Assembly: GCF_051401765.1 (NCBI RefSeq)
Contig: NW_027480464.1
Location: 1,798,001 to 1,862,000, forward strand
DNA length: 64,000 nt
Direction of reading: 5' to 3'
Origin: Calliopsis andreniformis
Lineage: Eukaryota; Arthropoda; Insecta; Hymenoptera; Andrenidae
Shown here: one piece after another, positions 37,401 through 53,209 of the stretch
Layout: every line of letters starts with the position of its first letter
Numbering within the stretch: the first letter of the stretch is position 1
The notes under the pieces: model-generated
What the model was told of the DNA's origin: nothing
The model's database searches: none
What the model saw: only the letters and a program-made list of their open reading frames with translations
Translations under genes and position numbers: made by a program

Positions 37401-40400
37401 CTCCTCAATACTCAATTTTCAATCCCCAATCCTCAATCCTCAACCCTCAATCCTCAATCCTCAATCCTCTATCCTCAATCCTCAGGCCTCAGTCCTCAAT
37501 CCTCAATCCTCAGTCATCAAACCTCAATCCTGAATCCTCAATCCTGAATCCTCAATCTTCAGACCTCAGACCTGAACAATCAGACGTCAATCCTCTATGC
37601 TCAATAGAATATTATCAATTCACAGCTTTCAATACTCAATACTCAGTCTGCAATCTTCAAATTTCTTTCCACGAACATCAATTCTCATCACTCAACCCTC
37701 AACACTCAGTCCCCAATCCTCAATTTTCAATCCTCAATCCTCAATCCTCAATACTCAATCCTCAAACTTCAATCCTCTGTACTCAATCCTCAATCCTCAA
37801 TCCTCAATCCTCAACCCTCAATCCTCAATTTTCAATCCTCAATACTCAATCTTCAATCCTCAATCCTCAATCCTCAGTCCTCAATCCTCAATCCTCATTC
37901 TACAATCCTCAATACCCAATCCTCAATCTTCAATCCTCAATCCTCAATCCTCAGACCTCAATCCTCAATCTTCAATCCTCAATACACAATCTTCAATCCT
38001 CAATCCTCAATCCTCAATCCTCAATCCTCAATCTTCAATCCTCAATACTCAATCCTCATTCTTCAATCCTCAATACCCAATCCTCAATCTTCAATGCTCA
38101 ATCCACAATCCTCAGCACTCAATCCTCATTCTTCAATCCTCAACACGCAATCCTCAATCTTCAATCCTTAATCCTCAATCCCCAGACCTCAATCCTCAAT
38201 CTTCAATCGTAAATACTCAATCTTCAATCCTCAATCCTCAATCCTCAATCCTCAATCCTCATTCTTCAATCCGCAACACCCAATACTCAATCTTCAATCC
38301 TCAATCCTCAATCCTCAATTCTCAATCCTCAATCATCAATCCTCAATCCTCAGTCCTCAAACATCAATACTCAACCCTCAGTCCTCGTCCTCAATCCACA
38401 ACACTCAATCCTCGATCCGCAATCTTCAATCATCAATATTCAATCTTCAATCCTCAATCCTCAATCCTGAATACTCAATCCTCAATACCCAATCCCCAAT
38501 CCTCAATACTCAACCATCAATCCTCAATTCTAAATACTCAATAGAATATCCTGAATTCTCAGGATTCAACACTCAAACCTCAACACTCAGCACTCAATCC
38601 TCAATCCTCAATCCTCAATCCTCAATCCTCAATCCTCAATACTCAATCTTCAACACTCCATCCTCAATCCTCAATCCTCAATTCTCAATCCTCAGTCGTC
38701 AGGCTTCAATACTCAATACACAATCCTCAGTCTTCAATTTTCAATCCTCAATCCTCAATTCTCAATCCTCAATCCTCAGTCCTCAGACCTCAAACCTGAA
38801 TCCCCAACCCTCAGCCCTCATCCTCATTCCTCAATCCTCAATCGTCAATCATCAATCCTCAATACTGAACCCTCAATCCTCAATTTTCAGTGCTCAATAC
38901 CAAATCCTCAGTGTTCAATCCTCAATCCTCAATCCTCAATCTTCAATCCTCAATCCTCAATCCTCAATCCTCAATCCTCGATACTCACTCCCCAATCCTC
39001 AGTCCTCAAAACTCAAGCCTGAATCCTCAATCCTGAATCCTCAACCTTCAGAACTCTGTCCTCAACTATCAGTTGTCAATTCTCAATTATCAATAGAATA
39101 TAATCAATTCACAGCTTTCAATACTCAATACTCAATCTGCAATCTTCAAATCTCCATCCACAAACATCAATTCTCATAATTCAACCCTCAACACTCAGTC
39201 CCCAATCCTCAACCTTCAACACTCGATCCTCAATCCTCAATCCTCAATCCTCAATCTTCAATCCTCAATACTCAATCTTCAATCCTCCATCCTCTATCCT
39301 TAATCCTCAATCCTCAATCCTCAATCGTCAGGTTTCAATCCTCAATACTCAATCTTCAATCCTCAATCCTCAATCCTCATTCCTCTATCCTCATTCTTCA
39401 ATTCTCAATCCTCAATCCTCAACCCTCAATCCTCAATGTTCAATCCTCAATACCCAATCCTCAGTCTTCAATCCTCAATCCTCAATCCTCAACCTTCAAT
39501 CCTCAATCCTCAGTCCTCAAACCTCAATTCTGAATCCTCAATCCTGAATCCTCAAACTTCAGCCCTCAGTCCTCAACAATCAGTTGTCATTCCTCAATCC
39601 TCAATAGAATATCCTCAATTCACAGCTTTCGATACTCAATACTCAATCTGCAATCTTCCAACCTGTATCCACAAACATCAATTTTCACCACTCAACCCCC
39701 AGCACTCTTTCCTCAATGTTCAATCCTCTATCCTCAACTCTCAATCTTCGATCCTCAATACTGAATCTTCAATCCTCAATCCTCAATCCTCAATCCTCAA
39801 TTCTCAATCCTCAATCCTCAATCCTCAATACTCAATCCTCAACCTTCAATCCTCAATACTCAATCTTCATTCCTCAATCCTCAATACTCAATCCTCAATC
39901 CTCATTCTTCAATCCTCTATACTCAATTCTCAATCCTCAATCTTCAATCCTCAGTCCTCAATCCTCAACATTCAATCCTCAATACTCAGTCTTCAATCCT
40001 CAACCCTCAATCCTCAATCCTCAATCCTCAATACTCATTCTACAATCCTCAATACCCAATCCTCAATCCTCAATCCTCAATCCTCAATCCTCAACCCTCA
40101 ATGCTCAATCCTCAACACCCAATCGTCAATCTTCAATCCTCAATCCTCAATCCTCAATCCTCAACCCTCAATCGTCTGTCCTCAAACCTCAATTCTGAAT
40201 CCTCAATACTGAATCCTCAATCTTCAGGCCTCAATCCTCAACAATCAGTTGTCAGTCCTCAATCCCCAATAGAATGTCATCAATTCACAGCTTTCAATGC
40301 TCAATACTCAATCTGCAATCTTCAAATCTCTATCCACAAACATCAATTCTCATCACTCAACCCTCAACACTCCGTCCCCAATCCTCAATCTTCAATCCTC

Positions 40401-43400
40401 AATCCTCAATCCTCAATTTTCAATACTCAATACTCAATCTTCAATCGTCAATACTCAATCTTCAATCCTCAATCCTCAATATTCAATCCTCAATCCTCAA
40501 TTCTCACTCCTCAAAACTCAATCCTCAATCGTCAATCCTCAATCCCCAATTCTCAATCTTCAATCCTCAATCCTCAATCCTCAATCCTCAATCCTCAATC
40601 TTCAATCCTGAAACTTCAATCCTCAATCCTCAATCCTCAATTCTCAATCCTCAATCCTCAATCCACCGACCTCAATCCTCAACCTTCAATCCTCAATACT
40701 CAATCTTCAATCCTCAATCCTCAATCCTCATTTCTCAATCCTCATTCTTCAATCCTCAACACCCAATCCTCAATCTTCAATCCTCAATCCTAAATCCTCA
40801 ATTCTCAACCCTCAATCCTCAATCTACAGACCTCAAACATCAACACTGAACCCTCAGTCTTCGTCCTCAATCCACAACCCTCAATCCTCGATCCTCAATC
40901 TACAAGCATCAATATTCAGTCTTCAATACTCAATCCTCAATCCTCAATACTCAAACCTCAATACTCAATACTCAACTATCAATTCTCAATTCTCGATACT
41001 CAATAGAATATCCTGAATTCTCAGGAATCAATACTCAAACCTTAACCCTGAACCATCAGCCCTCATCCTCAATCCTCTATCCTCAATCCTCAATCCTCAA
41101 TATTCAATCCACAATAAACAATCTTCAATCCTCAACCCTCAATCCTCAATCCTCAATCCTCAACCCTCAGTCCTCATACTCAATTCTCAATCCTCAATCC
41201 TCAATCCTCAATACTCAATCTTCAATCATCAATAATCAATCTCCAATCCTAGATCCTCAATCCCCAATCCTCAATCCTTAATCCTCATTCCTCAATCCTC
41301 AATCCTCAATCCTCAATCCTCAATCCTCAATACTCATTCCTCAATCCTCAATACTCAATCCTCAAACCTCAATCTTCAATCCTCAATACTCAATCTTCAA
41401 TCCTCCGTCCTCAATCCTCAATCCTGAATCCTCAATCCTCAATCGTCAGGCTTCAATCCTCAATACTCGATTTCCAATCCTCAGTCCTCAATCCTCAATC
41501 CTCAATCCTCATTCTTCAATCCTCAATCCTCAATCCTCAGTCATCAAACCTCAATCCTGAATCCTCAATCCTGAATCCTCAATCTTCAGACCTCAGACCT
41601 AAACAATCAGACGTCAATCCGCAATGCTCAATAGAATATTATCAATTCACAGCTTTCAATACTCAATACTGAATCTGCAATCTTCGAATTTCTTTCCACA
41701 AACATCAATTCTCATCACTCAACCCTCAACACTCAGTCCCCAATCCTCAATTTTCAATCCTCAATCCTCAATCCTCAATCCTCAATCCTCAAACTTCAAT
41801 CCTCTGTACTCAATCCTCAATCCTCAATCCTCAATCCTCAACCCTCAATCCTCAATTTTCAATCCTCATTCTTCAATCCTCAACACCCAATCCTCAATCT
41901 TCACTCCTCAATACTCAATTTTCAATCCCCAATCCTCAATCCTCAACCCTCAATCCTCAATCCTCAATCCTCAATCCTCAATCCTCATGCCTCAGTCCTC
42001 AATCCTCAATCCTCAGTCATCAAACCTCAATCCTGAATCCTCAATCCTGAGTCCTCAATCTTCAGACCGCAGACCTGAACAATCAGCCGTCAATCCTCTA
42101 TGCTCAATAGAATATTATCAATTCACAGCTTTCAATACTCAATACTCAGTCTGCAATTTTCAAATTTCTTTCCACAAACATCAATTCTCATCACTCAACC
42201 CTCAACACTCAGTCCCCAATCTTCAATTTTCAATCCTCAATCCTCAATCCTCAATCCTCAATCCTCAAACATCAATCCTCTGTACTCAATCCTCAATCCT
42301 CAATCCTCAATCCTCAACCCTCAATCCTCAATTTTCAATCCTCAATACTCAATCTTCAATCCTCAATCCTCAATCCTCAGTCCTCAATCCTCAATCCTCA
42401 TTCTACAATCCTCAATACCCAATCCTCAATCTTCAATCCTCAATCCTCAATCCTCAATTCTCAATCCTCAATCCTCAGTCCACAGTCCTCAAACCTCAAT
42501 CCTCAACCCTCAGCCCTCATTCTCAATCCTCAATCCTCAATTCTCAGTCCTCAGCCCTCAAACCTCAATCCTCAACCCTCAGACCTCACCCTCAAACCTC
42601 AATTATCAATCCTAAAACCTGAATCTTCAATCCTCAATTCTCAATCTTCAATCCTCAATACTCAGTCTTCAAACCTCAACCCACAACCCTCAATCTTCAA
42701 TCCTCAATACACAATCTGCAATCCTCAAAACCCAGTCCTCAATCTTCAACGCTCAATCCACAATCCTCAGCCCTCAATCCTCATTCTTCAATACTCAACA
42801 CCCAATCCTCAATCTTCAATCCTCAATACTCAATTTGCAATCCCCAATCCTCAATCCTCAACCCTCAATCCTCAATTTTCAATCCTCAATAATCAATTTC
42901 CAATCCTCAGTCCTCAATCCTCAATCCTCATTGTACAATCCTCAATACCCAATCCTCAATCTTCAATCCTCAATCCTCAATCCTCAATTCTCAATCCTCA
43001 ATCCTCAATCCTCAATCCTCATTCTTCAATCCTCAATACCCAATCCTCAATCTTCAATCCGCAATCCACAATCCTCATCCCTCAATCCTCATTCTTCAAT
43101 CCTCAACACCCAATCCTCAATCTTCAATCCTCAATCCTCAATCCTCAGACCTCAATCCTCAATCTTCAATCCTCAATACTCAATCTTCAATCCTCAATCC
43201 TCAATCCTCAATCCTCAATCCTCAATCCTCAAACCTCAATCCTCATTCTTCAATCCTCAATACCCAATCCTCAATCCTCAATGCTCAATCCACAATCCTC
43301 AGCCCTCAATCCTCATTCTTCAATCCTCAACACCCAATCCTCAATCTTCAATCCTTAATCCTCAATCCCCAGACCTCAATCCTCAATCTTCAATCGTAAA

Positions 43401-44783
43401 TACTCAATCTTCAATCCTCAATACTCAATCCTCAATCCTCAATCCTCATTCTTCAATCCTCAACACCCAATACTCAATCTTCAATCCTCAATCCTCAATC
43501 CTCAATTCTCAATCGTCAGGCTTCAATCCTCAATCCTGAATCCTCAATCCTCAATCGTCAGGCTTCAATCCTCAATACTCAATTTCCAATCCTCAGTCCT
43601 CACTCCTCAATCCTCAATCCTCATTCTTCAATCCTCAATCCTCAATCCTCAGTCATCAAACCTCAATCCTGAATCCTCAATCCTGAATCCTCAATCTTCA
43701 GACCTCAGACCTGAACAATCAGACGTCAATCCTCAATGCTCAATAGAATATTATCAATTCACAGCTTTCAATACTCAATACTCAATCTGCAATCTTCAAA
43801 TTTCTTTCCACAAACATCAATTCTCATCACTCAACCCTCAACACTCAGTCCCCAATCCTCAATTTTCAATCCTCAATCCTCAATCCTCAATCCTCAATCC
43901 TCATACTTCAATCCTCTATACTCAATCCTCAATCCTCAATCCTCAATCCTCAACCCTCAATCCTCAATTTTCAATCCTCAATACTCAATCTTCAATCCTC
44001 AATCCTCAATCCTCAGTCCTCAATCCTCAATCCTCATTATACAATCCTCAATACCCAATCCTCAATCTTCAATCCTCAATCCTCAATCCTCAATCCTCAA
44101 TCCTCGATCCTCACTCCTCAATCCTCAGTCCTCAAAACTCAAACCTGAATCCTCAATCCTGAATCCTCAACCTTCAGAACTCAGTCCTCAACAATCAGTT
44201 GTCAATACTCAATTATCAATAGAATATTATCAATTCACAGCTTTCAATACTCAATACTCAATCTGCAATCTTCAAATCTCTATCCACAAACATCAATTCT
44301 CATCATTCAACCCTCAACACTCAGTCCCCAATCCTCAATGTTCAACACTCGATCCTCAATCCTCAATCCTCAATCCTCAATCTTCAATCCTCAATACTCA
44401 ATCTTCAATCCTCCATCCTCAATCCTTAATCCTCAATCCTCAATCCTCAATCGTCAGGTTTCAATCCTCAATACTCAATCTTCAATCCTCAATCCTCAAT
44501 CCTCATTCCTCAATACTCATTCTTCAATTCTCAATCCTCAATCCTCAACCCTCAATCCTCAATGTTCAATCCTCAATACCCAATCCTCAGTCTTCAATCC
44601 TCAATCCTCAATCCTCAACCTTCAATCCTCAATCCTCAGTCCTCAAACCTCAATTCTGAATCCTCAATCCTGAATCCTCAAACTTCAGCCCTCAGTCCTC
44701 AACAATCAGTTGTCATTCCTCAATCCTCAATAGAATATCCTCAATTCGCAGCTTTCGATACTCAATACTCAATCTGCAATCTT
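34402..44783 (+). repeat. 10,382-bp unit U1, copy B
   Basis: This is the near-identical counterpart of the first 10,382 bases of the window, with the same landmark order: a 35,010, P 36,058, b 36,686, b 37,601, P 38,538, c 39,090, d 39,601, a 40,266, P 41,000, b 41,628, b 42,104, b 43,740, b 44,226 and d 44,727. Its length is unchanged to the base, so no net indel separates the two copies here. Its identity with copy A is visibly higher than the identity between the two internal 5.2-kb halves, which makes the 34-kb duplication younger than the 5.2-kb one. Confidence 0.92.
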
Positions 44784-47700
44784 CCAACCTGTATCCACAA
44801 ACATCAATTTTCACCACTCAACCCCCAGCACTCTTTCCTCAATGTTCAATCCTCGATCCTCAACTCTCAATCTTCGATCCGAAATACTGAATCTTCAATC
44901 CCCAATCCTCAATCCTCAATCCTCAATTCTCAATCCTCAATCCTCAATCCTCAATACTCAATCCTCAACCTTCAATCCTCAATACTCAATCTTCAATCCT
45001 CAATCCTCAATACTCAATCCTCAATCCTCATTCTTCAATCCTCCATACACAACCCTCAATCCTCATTCTTCAATCCTCAATCCTCAATCCTCAACATTCA
45101 ATCCTCAATACTCTGTCTTCAATCCTCAACCCTCAATCCTCAATCCTCAATCCTCATTCTACAATCCTCAATACCCAATCCTCAATCCTCAATCCTCAAT
45201 CCTCAATCCTCAACCCTCAATGCTCAATCCTCAACACCCAATCGTCAATCTTCAATCCTCAATCCTCAATCCTCAATCCGCAATCCTCAACCCTCAATCC
45301 TCTGTCCTCAAACCTCAATCCTGAATCCTCAATACTGAAACCACAATCTTCAGGTCTCAGTCCTCAACAATCAGTTGTCTGTCCTCAATCCTCAATAGAA
45401 TGTCATCAATTCACAGCTTTCAATGCTCAATACTCAATCTGCAATCTTCAAATCTCTATCCACAAACATCAATTCTCATCACTCAACCCTCAACACTCCG
45501 TCCCCAATCCTAAATCTTCAATCCTCAATCCTCAATCCTCAATTTTCAATCCTCAATACTCAACCTTCAATCCTCAATGCTCAATCCTCAATCCTCAATC
45601 CTCATTCCTCAATCCACAATCCTCAATCTTCAAACCTCAATCCTCAATCTTCAGTCCTCGCCCTCAATCCTCAACACTCAATCCTCAGCCTTCAATCTTC
45701 AATCGTCAATACTCAATCTTCAATCCTCAATCCTCAATCTTCAACCCTCAATCCTCAATTCTCACACCTCAAAACTCAATCCTCAATCGTCAATCCTCAA
45801 TCCCCAATTCTCAATCTTCAATCCTCAATCCTCAATCCTCAATCCTCAATCCTCAATCTTCAATCCTCAATACTCAATCTTCAATCCTCAATCCTCAATC
45901 CTCAATCCTCAATGCTCTATCCTCAATCCTCAATCCTCAACCCTCAATCTTCAATCCTCAATACTCAATCTGCAATCCTCAATCCTCAATCCTCAATCCT
46001 CAATCCTCATTCTTCAATCCTGAATACCCAATCCTCAATACCCAATCCTGAAACTTCAATACTCAATCCTCAATCCTCAATTCTCAGTCCTCAATCCTCA
46101 ATCCACCGACCTCAATCCTCAACCTTCAATCCTCAATACTCAATCTTCAATCCTCAATCCTCAATCCTCAATTCTCAATCCTCATTCTTCAATCCTCAAC
46201 ACCCAATCCTCAATCTTCAATACTCAATCCTAAATCCTCAATTCTCAATCCTCAATCCTCAATCTACAGACCTCAAACATCAACACTGAACCCTCAGTCT
46301 TCGTCCTCAATCCACAACCCTCAATCCTCGATCCTCAATCTACAAGCATCAATATTCAGTCTTCAATACTCAATCCTCAATCCTCAATACTCAAACCTCA
46401 ATCCTCAATACTCAACTATCAATTCTCAATTCTCGATACTCAATAGAATATCCTGAATTCTCAGGATTCAATACTCAAACCTTAACCCTCAACCATCAGC
46501 CCTCATCCTCAATCCTCTATCCTCAACACTCAATCCTCAATATTCAATCCACAATACACAATCTTCAATCCTCAACCCTCAATCCTCAATCCTCAATCCT
46601 CAACCCTCAGTCCTCATACTCAATTCTCAATCCTCAATCCTCAATCCTCAATACTCAATCTTCAATCATCAATAATCAATCTCCAATCCTAGATCCTCAG
46701 TCCCCAATCCTCAATCCTTAATCCTCATTCCTCAATCCTCAATCCTCAATCCTCAATCCTCAATCCTCAATACTCATTCCTCAATCCTCAATACTCAATC
46801 CTCAAACCTCAATCTCCAATCCTCAATACTCAATCTTCAATCCTCCGTCCTCAATCCTCAATCCTGAATCCTCAATCCTCAATCGTCAGGCTTCAATCCT
46901 CAATACTCGATTTCCAATCCTCAGTCCTCAATCCTCAATCCTCAATCCTCATTCTTCAATCCTCAATCCTCAATCCTCAGTCATCAAACCTCAATCCTGA
47001 ATCCTCAATCCTGAATCCTCAATCTTCAGACCTCAGACCTAAACAATCAGACGTCAATCCTCAATGCTCAATAGAATATTATCAATTCACAGCTTTCAAT
47101 ACTCAATACTCAATCTGCAATCTTCAAATTTCTTTCCACAAACATCAATTCTCATCACTAAACCCTCAACACTCAGTCCCCAATCCTCAATTTTCAATCC
47201 TCAATCCTCAATCCTCAATCCTCAATCCTCAAACTTCAATCCTCTATACTCAATCCTCAATCCTCAATCCTCAATCCTCAACCCTCAATCCTCAATTTTC
47301 AATCCTCAATACTCAATCTTCAATCCTCAATCCTCAATCCTCAGTCCTCAATCCTCAATCCTCATTCTACAATCCTCAATACCCAATCCTCAATCTTCAA
47401 TCCTCAATCCTCAATCCTCAATTCTCAATCCTCAATCCTCAGTCCTCAGTCCTCAAACCTCAATCCTCAACCCTCAGCCCTCATTCTCAATCCTCAATCC
47501 TCAATTCGCAGTCCTCAGCCCTCAAACCTCAATCCTCAACCCTCAGACCTCACCCTCAAACCTCAATTATCAATCCTAAATCCTCAATATTCAATCCTCA
47601 ATACTCAATCTTCAATCCTCAATCCTCAGTCCTCAAACCTCAATCCACAACCCTCAATCTTCAATCCTCAATACACAATCTGCAATCCTCAATACCTAAT

Positions 47701-50700
47701 CCTCAATCTTCAATGCTCAATCCACAATCCTCAGCCCTCAATCCTCATTCTTCAATCCTCAACACCCAATCCTCAATCTTCACTCCTCAATACTCAATTT
47801 TCAATCCCCAATCCTCAATCCTCAACCCTCAATCCTCAATCCTCAATCCTCTATCCTCAATCCTCAGGCCTCAGTCCTCAATCCTCAATCCTCAGTCATC
47901 AAACCTCAATCCTGAATCCTCAATCCTGAATCCTCAATCTTCAGACCTCAGACCTGAACAATCAGACGTCAATCCTCTATGCTCAATAGAATATTATCAA
48001 TTCACAGCTTTCAATACTCAATACTCAGTCTGCAATCTTCAAATTTCTTTCCACGAACATCAATTCTCATCACTCAACCCTCAACACTCAGTCCCCAATC
48101 CTCAATTTTCAATCCTCAATCCTCAATCCTCAATACTCAATCCTCAAACTTCAATCCTCTGTACTCAATCCTCAATCCTCAATCCTCAATCCTCAACCCT
48201 CAATCCTCAATTTTCAATCCTCAATACTCAATCTTCAATCCTCAATCCTCAATCCTCAGTCCTCAATCCTCAATCCTCATTCTACAATCCTCAATACCCA
48301 ATCCTCAATCTTCAATCCTCAATCCTCAATCCTCAGACCTCAATCCTCAATCTTCAATCCTCAATACACAATCTTCAATCCTCAATCCTCAATCCTCAAT
48401 CCTCAATCCTCAATCTTCAATCCTCAATACTCAATCCTCATTCTTCAATCCTCAATACCCAATCCTCAATCTTCAATGCTCAATCCACAATCCTCAGCAC
48501 TCAATCCTCATTCTTCAATCCTCAACACGCAATCCTCAATCTTCAATCCTTAATCCTCAATCCCCAGACCTCAATCCTCAATCTTCAATCGTAAATACTC
48601 AATCTTCAATCCTCAATCCTCAATCCTCAATCCTCAATCCTCATTCTTCAATCCGCAACACCCAATACTCAATCTTCAATCCTCAATCCTCAATCCTCAA
48701 TTCTCAATCCTCAATCATCAATCCTCAATCCTCAGTCCTCAAACATCAATACTCAACCCTCAGTCCTCGTCCTCAATCCACAACACTCAATCCTCGATCC
48801 GCAATCTTCAATCATCAATATTCAATCTTCAATCCTCAATCCTCAATCCTGAATACTCAATCCTCAATACCCAATCCCCAATCCTCAATACTCAACCATC
48901 AATCCTCAATTCTAAATACTCAATAGAATATCCTGAATTCTCAGGATTCAACACTCAAACCTCAACACTCAGCACTCAATCCTCAATCCTCAATCCTCAA
49001 TCCTCAATCCTCAATCCTCAATACTCAATCTTCAACACTCCATCCTCAATCCTCAATCCTCAATTCTCAATCCTCAGTCGTCAGGCTTCAATACTCAATA
49101 CACAATCCTCAGTCTTCAATTTTCAATCCTCAATCCTCAATTCTCAATCCTCAATCCTCAGTCCTCAGACCTCAAACCTGAATCCCCAACCCTCAGCCCT
49201 CATCCTCATTCCTCAATCCTCAATCGTCAATCATCAATCCTCAATACTGAACCCTCAATCCTCAATTTTCAGTGCTCAATACCAAATCCTCAGTCTTCAA
49301 TCCTCAATCCTCAATCCTCAATCTTCAATCCTCAATCCTCAATCCTCAATCCTCAATCCTCGATCCTCACTCCTCAATCCTCAGTCCTCAAAACTCAAGC
49401 CTGAATCCTCAATCCTGAATCCTCAACCTTCAGAACTCTGTCCTCAACTATCAGTTGTCAATTCTCAATTATCAATAGAATATAATCAATTCACAGCTTT
49501 CAATACTCAATACTCAATCTGCAATCTTCAAATCTCCATCCACAAACATCAATTCTCATAATTCAACCCTCAACACTCAGTCCCCAATCCTCAATCTTCA
49601 ACACTCGATCCTCAATCCTCAATCCTCAATCCTCAATCTTCAATCCTCAATACTCAATCTTCAATCCTCCATCCTCTATCCTTAATCCTCAATCCTCAAT
49701 CCTCAATCGTCAGGTTTCAATCCTCAATACTCAATCTTCAATCCTCAATCCTCAATCCTCATTCCTCTATCCTCATTCTTCAATTCTCAATCCTCAATCC
49801 TCAACCCTCAATCCTCAATGTTCAATCCTCAATACCCAATCCTCAGTCTTCAATCCTCAATCCTCAATCCTCAACCTTCAATCCTCAATCCTCAGTCCTC
49901 AAACCTCAATTCTGAATCCTCAATCCTGAATCCTCAAACTTCAGACCTCAGTCCTCAACAATCAGTTGTCATTCCTCAATCCTCAATAGAATATCCTCAA
50001 TTCACAGCTTTCGATACTCAATACTCAATCTGCAATCTTCCAACCTGTATCCACAAACATCAATTTTCACCACTCAACCCCCAGCACTCTTTCCTCAATG
50101 TTCAATCCTCTATCCTCAACTATCAATCTTCGATCCTCAATACTGAATCTTCAATCCTCAATCCTCAATCCTCAATCCTCAATTCTCAATCCTCAATCCT
50201 CAATCCTCAATACTCAATCCTCAACCTTCAATCCTCAATCCTCAACCTTCAATCCTCAATCCTCAGTCCTCAAACCTCAATTCTGAATCCTCAATCCTGA
50301 ATCCTCAAACTTCAGCCCTCAGTCCTCAACAATCAGTTGTCATTCCTCAATCCTCAATAGAATATCCTCAATTCACAGCTTTCGATACTCAATACTCAAT
50401 CTGCAATCTTCCAACCTGTATCCACAAACATCAATTTTCACCACTCAACCCCCAGCACTCTTTCCTCAATGTTCAATCCTCTATCCTCAACTCTCAATCT
50501 TCGATCCTCAATACTGAATCTTCAATCCTCAATCCTCAATCCTCAATCCTCAATTCTCAATCCTCAATCCTCAATCCTCAATACTCAATCCTCAACCTTC
50601 AATCCTCAATACTCAATCTTCATTCCTCAATCCTCAATACTCAATCCTCAATCCTCATTCTTCAATCCTCTATACTCAATTCTCAATCCTCAATCTTCAA

Positions 50701-53209
50701 TCCTCAGTCCTCAATCCTCAACATTCAATCCTCAATACTCAGTCTTCAATCCTCAACCCTCAATCCTCAATCCTCAATCCTCAATACTCATTCTACAATC
50801 CTCAATACCCAATCCTCAATCCTCAATCCTCAATCCTCAATCCTCAACCCTCAATGCTCAATCCTCAACACCCAATCGTCAATCTTCAATCCTCAATCCT
50901 CAATCCTCAATCCTCAACCCTCAATCGTCTGTCCTCAAACCTCAATTCTGAATCCTCAATACTGAATCCTCAATCTTCAGGCCTCAATCCTCAACAATCA
51001 GTTGTCAGTCCTCAATCCCCAATAGAATGTCATCAATTCACAGCTTTCAATGCTCAATACTCAATCTGCAATCTTCAAATCTCTATCCACAAACATCAAT
51101 TCTCATCACTCAACCCTCAACACTCCGTCCCCAATCCTCAATCTTCAATCCTCAATCCTCAATCCTCAATTTTCAATACTCAATACTCAATCTTCAATCG
51201 TCAATACTCAATCTTCAATCCTCAATCCTCAATATTCAATCCTCAATCCTCAATTCTCACTCCTCAAAACTCAATCCTCAATCGTCAATCCTCAATCCCC
51301 AATTCTCAATCTTCAATCCTCAATCCTCAATCCTCAATCCTCAATCCTCAATCTTCAATCCTGAAACTTCAATCCTCAATCCTCAATCCTCAATTCTCAA
51401 TCCTCAATCCTCAATCCACCGACCTCAATCCTCAACCTTCAATCCTCAATACTCAATCTTCAATCCTCAATCCTCAATCCTCATTTCTCAATCCTCATTC
51501 TTCAATCCTCAACACCCAATCCTCAATCTTCAATCCTCAATCCTAAATCCTCAATTCTCAATCCTCAATCCTCAATCTACAGACCTCAAACATCAACACT
51601 GAACCCTCAGTCTTCGTCCTCAATCCACAACCCTCAATCCTCGATCCTCAATCTACAAGCATCAATATTCAGTCTTCAATACTCAATCCTCAATCCTCAA
51701 TACTCAAACCTCAATACTCAATACTCAACTATCAATTCTCAATTCTCGATACTCAATAGAATATCCTGAATTCTCAGGAATCAATACTCAAACCTTAACC
51801 CTCAACCATCAGCCCTCATCCTCAATCCTCTATCCTCAATCCTCAATCCTCAATATTCAATCCACAATAAACAATCTTCAATCCTCAACCCTCAATCCTC
51901 AATCCTCAATCCTCAACCCTCAGTCCTCATACTCAATTCTCAATCCTCAATCCTCAATCCTCAATACTCAATCTTCAATCATCAATAATCAATCTCCAAT
52001 CCTAGATCCTCAATCCCCAATCCTCAATCCTTAATCCTCATTCCTCAATCCTCAATCCTCAATCCTCAATCCTCAATCCTCAATACTCATTCCTCAATCC
52101 TCAATACTCAATCCTCAAACCTCAATCTTCAATCCTCAATACTCAATCTTCAATCCTCCGTCCTCAATCCTCAATCCTGAATCCTCAATCCTCAATCGTC
52201 AGGCTTCAATCCTCAATACTCGATTTCCAATCCTCAGTCCTCAATCCTCAATCCTCAATCCTCATTCTTCAATCCTCAATCCTCAATCCTCAGTCATCAA
52301 ACCTCAATCCTGAATCCTCAATCCTGAATCCTCAATCTTCAGACCTCAGACCTAAACAATCAGACGTCAATCCGCAATGCTCAATAGAATATTATCAATT
52401 CACAGCTTTCAATACTCAATACTGAATCTGCAATCTTCAAATTTCTTTCCACAAACATCAATTCTCATCACTCAACCCTCAACACTCAGTCCCCAATCCT
52501 CAATTTTCAATCCTCAATCCTCAATCCTCAATCCTCAATCCTCAAACTTCAATCCTCTGTACTCAATCCTCAATCCTCAATCCTCAATCCTCAACCCTCA
52601 ATCCTCAATTTTCAATCCTCATTCTTCAATCCTCAACACCCAATCCTCAATCTTCACTCCTCAATACTCAATTTTCAATCCCCAATCCTCAATCCTCAAC
52701 CCTCAATCCTCAATCCTCAATCCTCAATCCTCAATCCTCATGCCTCAGTCCTCAATCCTCAATCCTCAGTCATCAAACCTCAATCCTGAATCCTCAATCC
52801 TGAGTCCTCAATCTTCAGACCGCAGACCTGAACAATCAGCCGTCAATCCTCTATGCTCAATAGAATATTATCAATTCACAGCTTTCAATACTCAATACTC
52901 AGTCTGCAATTTTCAAATTTCATTCCACAAACATCAATTCTCATCACTCAACCCTCAACACTCAGTCCCCAATCTTCAATTTTCAATCCTCAATCCTCAA
53001 TCCTCAATCCTCAATCCTCAAACTTCAATCCTCTGTACTCAATCCTCAATCCTCAATCCTCAATCCTCAACCCTCAATCCTCAATTTTCAATCCTCAATA
53101 CTCAATCTTCAATCCTCAATCCTCAATCCTCAGTCCTCAATCCTCAATCCTCATTCTACAATCCTCAATACCCAATCCTCAATCTTCAATCCTCAATCCT
53201 CAATCCTCA
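44784..53209 (+). repeat. 10.4-kb unit U2, copy B, undeleted form
   Basis: This is the full-length version of the unit that is deleted in copy A. It follows U1 of copy A with offset 44,783 up to the d block at 49,983, then matches copy A U2 with offset 38,020. It carries a 45,392, P 46,440, b 47,068, b 47,983, P 48,920, c 49,472, d 49,983, d 50,354, a 51,019, P 51,753, b 52,381 and b 52,857. The a-to-a spacing of 5,627 equals 5,256 + 371, so the 371-bp duplication is present and the 3,619-bp deletion is not. It is the best available model of the ancestral U2. Confidence 0.9.
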
